A stretch of 64,000 nucleotides of DNA from assembly GCA_016718405.1 (NCBI GenBank), contig JADKDJ010000035.1, positions 124,001 through 188,000 on the forward strand, given 5' to 3'. Shown here one piece after another: positions 61,073 through 64,000 of the stretch (positions within the stretch are counted from its first letter, which is position 1; the number at the start of each line of letters is the position of its first letter). The DNA is from Candidatus Rhodoferax odensensis. Its GTDB lineage: Bacteria; Pseudomonadota; Gammaproteobacteria; Burkholderiales; Burkholderiaceae_C. The notes under the pieces were generated by a model. That model was not told the DNA's origin, did not search any database, and saw nothing but the letters and a program-made list of their open reading frames with translations. The position numbers were made by a program, and so were the translations under genes.

Positions 61073-61813
61073 CTACCCGTTGAGTTCGTCCGCCCGCGCC
61101 TGGGCTGCGGCAAAGTCCAGGTCACCACTGTAGATGGCACGGCCGCAAATCACGCCTTCGATGCCCTCGTTCTCGACCGCGCACAGCGCCTCGATATCGG
61201 CCATGTTGCTCAGCCCGCCGGACGCGATCACGGGAATGGCCAGGGCCTGCGCCAGCTTGACCGTGGCCTCGATATTGATGCCCGACAACATGCCGTCGCG
61301 GCCGATGTCGGTGTAGATGATGGACTCCACGCCGTAGTCCTCGAACTTCTTGGCCAAATCGATTACATCGTGGTGCGACAGCTTGCTCCAGCCGTTGGTG
61401 GCAACTTTGCCGTCCTTGGCGTCCAGGCCAACGATGATGTGGCCGCCAAACGCGGTGCAGGCGTCTTGCAGAAACCCGGGGTTCTTTACAGCCGCCGTGC
61501 CGATGATGACGTAGCGCAACCCGGCATCGAGGTAGCGCTCGATGGTGTCAAGGTCGCGGATACCGCCGCCCAGTTGCACATCGACTTCGCCGCCGACGCT
61601 CTTGAGGATCTTGCGGATCGCCATCTCGTTCTTGGGCTGGCCGGCGAACGCGCCGTTCAGGTCCACCAGATGCAGGCGCCGCGCGCCTTTGCCCACCCAG
61701 CTGCGCGCCATCACGGGCGGATCCTCGCCAAAGGTGGTGGATTGCCCCATGTCGCCCTGCTTGAGGCGAACACAGTGGCCGTCTTTGAGATCAATGGCGG
61801 GAATCAGCAGCAT
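61073..61813 (-). CDS. hisA: ProFAR isomerase HisA
   Basis: A 246-residue TIM barrel: MLLIPAIDLKDGHCVRLKQG, phosphate-binding VQLGGGIRDLDTIERYLDAG and VIASGGLSNMADIEALCAVE, with the catalytic aspartates in PAIDLKDG and IYTDIGRDGMLSG. Isomerises ProFAR to PRFAR for HisF-HisH. Twenty bases ahead of hisF. Confidence 0.97.
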   Translation of the reverse strand: MLLIPAIDLKDGHCVRLKQGDMGQSTTFGEDPPVMARSWVGKGARRLHLVDLNGAFAGQPKNEMAIRKILKSVGGEVDVQLGGGIRDLDTIERYLDAGLRYVIIGTAAVKNPGFLQDACTAFGGHIIVGLDAKDGKVATNGWSKLSHHDVIDLAKKFEDYGVESIIYTDIGRDGMLSGINIEATVKLAQALAIPVIASGGLSNMADIEALCAVENEGIEGVICGRAIYSGDLDFAAAQARADELNG

Positions 61814-61884
61814 GATGGTGGGAGATGGAGAAACTTCGCGTGAAGACGGCGTGGCTGAACCCTACCCTGCTGGGAAAACGGCAG

Positions 61885-62568
61885 TCAAGGATTCCAGTGA
61901 AGGAAGTTGCGGTACAGGGCCAATCCATGGTCCGCGCTTTTTTCGGGATGAAATTGCGTGGCGAAAATATTATCGCGCGCAACCACGGCGCAGAATCGTC
62001 CGCCATAGTCCGCCTCGCCTGCAATGTGGCGCGCATCTGACGGTTGAGCGTAATAACTGTGCACAAAATAGAAGTAGCTGCGGTCTGGCACGTCGCCCCA
62101 CATCGCGTGCACGGCATCACCATGTCGAGTCTGAAACACCTGATTCCACCCCATCTGCGGGACTTTGTAGCGACTTCCATCAGGCTGACACTGTCCATCC
62201 AGCTTAAAACGCCGCACATTGCCGGCAATCAACCCCAGGCAGGCTGTGTCCAGTTCTTCGCTGTGATCCAGCAACATCTGCATGCCCACGCAGACCCCCA
62301 TCAGCGGCTTGTTGGCGGCCGCATGCTGCACGGCGGGCAACATGCCCGAAACGCGCAACTCACGCATGCAGTCACGCATACCCCCTTGCCCAGGCAGGAC
62401 CACGCGCTCAGCCGCCATGACTTCTTCGGGCCGGCGCGCCCAAACTACCTCGACACCGGAGCCCTGGGCCACATGCAGCACGGCCTGCGACACCGAACGC
62501 AGGTTGCCCATGCCGTAGTCGACCACCGCCACGGTTCTTGACGTTGCTCGGGTTGCTACAAAAGTCAT
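61885..62568 (-). CDS. hisH: Imidazole glycerol phosphate synthase subunit HisH
   Basis: A 227-residue class I glutamine amidotransferase. Nucleophile cysteine in PLMGVCVGMQMLLDHSEE (about 90-107), and the His-Glu pair in FATQFHPEKSADHG near the end. VAVVDYGMGNLRSVSQAV is the standard start, after a short extension of about 12 residues. Feeds ammonia to HisF. A 71-base gap precedes hisA. Confidence 0.97.
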   Translation of the reverse strand: MTFVATRATSRTVAVVDYGMGNLRSVSQAVLHVAQGSGVEVVWARRPEEVMAAERVVLPGQGGMRDCMRELRVSGMLPAVQHAAANKPLMGVCVGMQMLLDHSEELDTACLGLIAGNVRRFKLDGQCQPDGSRYKVPQMGWNQVFQTRHGDAVHAMWGDVPDRSYFYFVHSYYAQPSDARHIAGEADYGGRFCAVVARDNIFATQFHPEKSADHGLALYRNFLHWNP

Positions 62569-62619
62569 AGCATACTAGTCAATATGGACATGGGCAAAAG
62601 CCCAACTAAGCCCATGGAT

Positions 62620-63240
62620 TCAGAGCGACCCCTTGGTCGAAGGAATGGTCCCCGCCGCGCGAGGGTCAGGCGTCAATGCGGCGCGTAACGCGCGGGCGAA
62701 GGCCTTGAACACGGTCTCGGCCTGGTGGTGTGCGTTCTCGCCGCGCAGATTGTCGATGTGCAAGGTGACAAAAGCGTGGTTCACAAAGCCTTGAAAGAAC
62801 TCATGCGCCAGCTGGCTGTCAAAAGTGCCGATCATGCCGCTCTTGAATGGCACGTTCATGATCAGGCCAGGGCGACCGGAAAGGTCAATGACAACGCGAG
62901 ACAGCGCCTCGTCCAGCGGTACGTAGGCGTGGCCGTAGCGACAGATCCCTTTTTTGTCGCCAACCGCCTTGTGCACGGCTTGCCCCAGGGCAATGCCAAC
63001 GTCCTCTACCGTGTGGTGGCCGTCGATGTGCAGGTCACCCTCGGCATGGATATCCAGATCGATCATGCCGTGGCGGGCGATCTGCTCGAGCATGTGGTCA
63101 AAAAAGCCTATGCCGGTGTGCAACTTGGCCTGGCCTGTGCCATCCAGATTGACACGCACCGTGATGCGCGTCTCGGCCGTGTTGCGCGAGACCTCGGCAA
63201 TGCGCTCGGGCGCGGAGGAAGAGGGCGTGGTCTGGATCAT
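62620..63240 (-). CDS. hisB: Imidazoleglycerol-phosphate dehydratase HisB
   Basis: 206 residues from the ATG at 63240. Metal-binding histidine motifs: GIGFFDHMLEQIARHGMIDL, GDLHIDGHHTVEDVGIALGQ and VNHAFVTLHIDNLRGENAHH. It is the dehydratase alone, without the phosphatase domain of enterobacterial HisB. The ATG overlaps the hisC stop by four bases. Confidence 0.97.
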   Translation of the reverse strand: MIQTTPSSSAPERIAEVSRNTAETRITVRVNLDGTGQAKLHTGIGFFDHMLEQIARHGMIDLDIHAEGDLHIDGHHTVEDVGIALGQAVHKAVGDKKGICRYGHAYVPLDEALSRVVIDLSGRPGLIMNVPFKSGMIGTFDSQLAHEFFQGFVNHAFVTLHIDNLRGENAHHQAETVFKAFARALRAALTPDPRAAGTIPSTKGSL

Positions 63241-64000
63241 AGGGATTGGTGCAGGGCTAGCAGCATTTGGCGGTTCTCGTCTTGGGTACCAACGGTGACA
63301 CGCAGGCAATTGGCCAGCAATGGATGCATTTTAGAAACGTTCTTGACCAACACTTTGCGCGCCTTCATGCCTTCAAACACGGGCTGCGCCCGGTCACCCT
63401 CGCCCAGTATGCGCAGCAGGATCATGTTGGCATCGCTCGGATACGCCCGCACACCGGGTGTTTGCGCAAACGCTTGCAAAAGCATAGCACGCTGAGCGCA
63501 TATATCCTTGGCTTGCGCGGCGAATACTTCGCGATGTTCAAGTGCAAAGAGCGCGCAAGCGTTGTTCAACACGCTGATGTTGAAGGGCGGCCTAAGCTTG
63601 TCGATCTCGGCAATCAGTGCCTTCGGGCCGATCATGTAGCCCAGTCGAACGCCAGCCAGCCCAAATTTCGACATCGTACGCATCAGCAACACGTGGCTGT
63701 AGAGTGCAACCCGGTCGATGTAGCTGCGACTGGCAAACGGCTGATAGGCCTCGTCCATCACAACCAAACCACCGATCTCGCCCACCGCTTCAACGATGCG
63801 CTCGATCGCAACATCGTCCCACAGGTTGGCGGTGGGGTTGTTAGGGTAGGCAAGGTAAGTGATAGCCGGTTGATGGAGGCGGATCGCCTCCAGCATGGCG
63901 GGTAGATCCAACTCGAAGTCCGCCGTCAACGGCACCCCGTGAAACCTCAAGCCCTGAAACTGGGCGCTCATCGCGTACATCACGAATCCCGGCACCGGCG
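63237..64000 (-). CDS. hisC: Histidinol-phosphate aminotransferase HisC, partial
   Basis: The C-terminal 254 or so residues are visible; the 5' part is beyond the window. The frame reads PVPGFVMYAMSAQFQGLRFH at the edge. The PLP-fold landmarks are YLAYPNNPTANLWDD, LVVMDEAYQPFASRSY and the lysine region RTMSKFGLAGVRLGYMIGPK (K being the PLP lysine). Seventh step of histidine synthesis. Full family length is about 360. Confidence 0.96.
   Translation of the reverse strand, partial: PVPGFVMYAMSAQFQGLRFHGVPLTADFELDLPAMLEAIRLHQPAITYLAYPNNPTANLWDDVAIERIVEAVGEIGGLVVMDEAYQPFASRSYIDRVALYSHVLLMRTMSKFGLAGVRLGYMIGPKALIAEIDKLRPPFNISVLNNACALFALEHREVFAAQAKDICAQRAMLLQAFAQTPGVRAYPSDANMILLRILGEGDRAQPVFEGMKARKVLVKNVSKMHPLLANCLRVTVGTQDENRQMLLALHQSL

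Overview
The window looks like a chromosomal segment of a GC-rich betaproteobacterium of the order Burkholderiales, probably Comamonadaceae-like (Rhodoferax/Polaromonas type). This rests on gene order and on the character of the proteins: ubiE-Tim44-ubiJ, hemA-prfA-prmC, rplU-rpmA-obgE-proB, pilB-pilC-pilD-coaE-zapD-yacG, sspB-sspA-petCBA, and hisCBHAFIE running into tatABC. It is inferred from sequence reading, not from a database match. About 60 protein genes, two tRNAs (Pro-CGG, Thr-TGT) and several regulatory sites can be supported. No prophage, transposase, rRNA or CRISPR array was seen.

Layout. 1-2.7 kb: ubiquinone genes (ubiJ partial, ubiE), a Tim44-like protein and a DUF971 protein, all on the minus strand. 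2.7-11.6 kb: an accessory two-partner secretion locus with a filamentous-haemagglutinin-type exoprotein carrying 91-residue YDG repeats, a double FecR-domain protein and an FhaC/ShlB-type outer-membrane transporter. The transporter carries an in-frame TAA and the exoprotein is split by a one-base frame change. 11.7-15.7 kb: a very large FAD/Fe-S dehydrogenase. 15.8-22.5 kb: a glycerol-3-phosphate uptake operon, ugpBAE-ugpC-ugpQ, with a plausible Pho box, followed by an orphan PotF-like polyamine-binding protein. The ugpE-ugpC gap holds three copies of an unusual hairpin element: a constant 25-base loop with stems that differ between copies but match within each copy.

22.5-36 kb: GNAT acetyltransferase, small membrane protein, hemA, prfA, a prmC reading frame fused to a YjdM/PhnA zinc-ribbon protein, slyD, grxD, a lytic transglycosylase, proS, rppH, a frameshifted CNP1-like gene, proB, obgE, rpmA, rplU, ispB and tRNA-Pro. 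36-41.6 kb: type IV pilus assembly (pilB, pilC, pilD) with coaE, zapD and yacG; pilB and zapD each carry a single-base frameshift. 41.6-49.8 kb: MutT, DUF815 ATPase, argJ, secA, an M23 peptidase, a DciA-like protein, tRNA-Thr, sspB and sspA. 49.8-53.3 kb: petABC (cytochrome bc1) with a strong terminator, and mscL. 53.4-64 kb: pdxA, a Nif3-like protein, a YkgJ-like cysteine-rich protein, a DegS/MucD-type protease, tatCBA, HIT, DUF4870 and the histidine operon hisE-I-F-A-H-B-C (hisC cut by the window edge).

Five genes are broken by single-base changes (TPS transporter, TPS exoprotein, CNP1-like, pilB, zapD). Three of the indels lie in short mononucleotide runs, so real decay and sequencing error both have to be considered. 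The double hit in the accessory secretion locus looks most like genuine decay, while the zapD hit in a T run looks most like a sequencing artefact.
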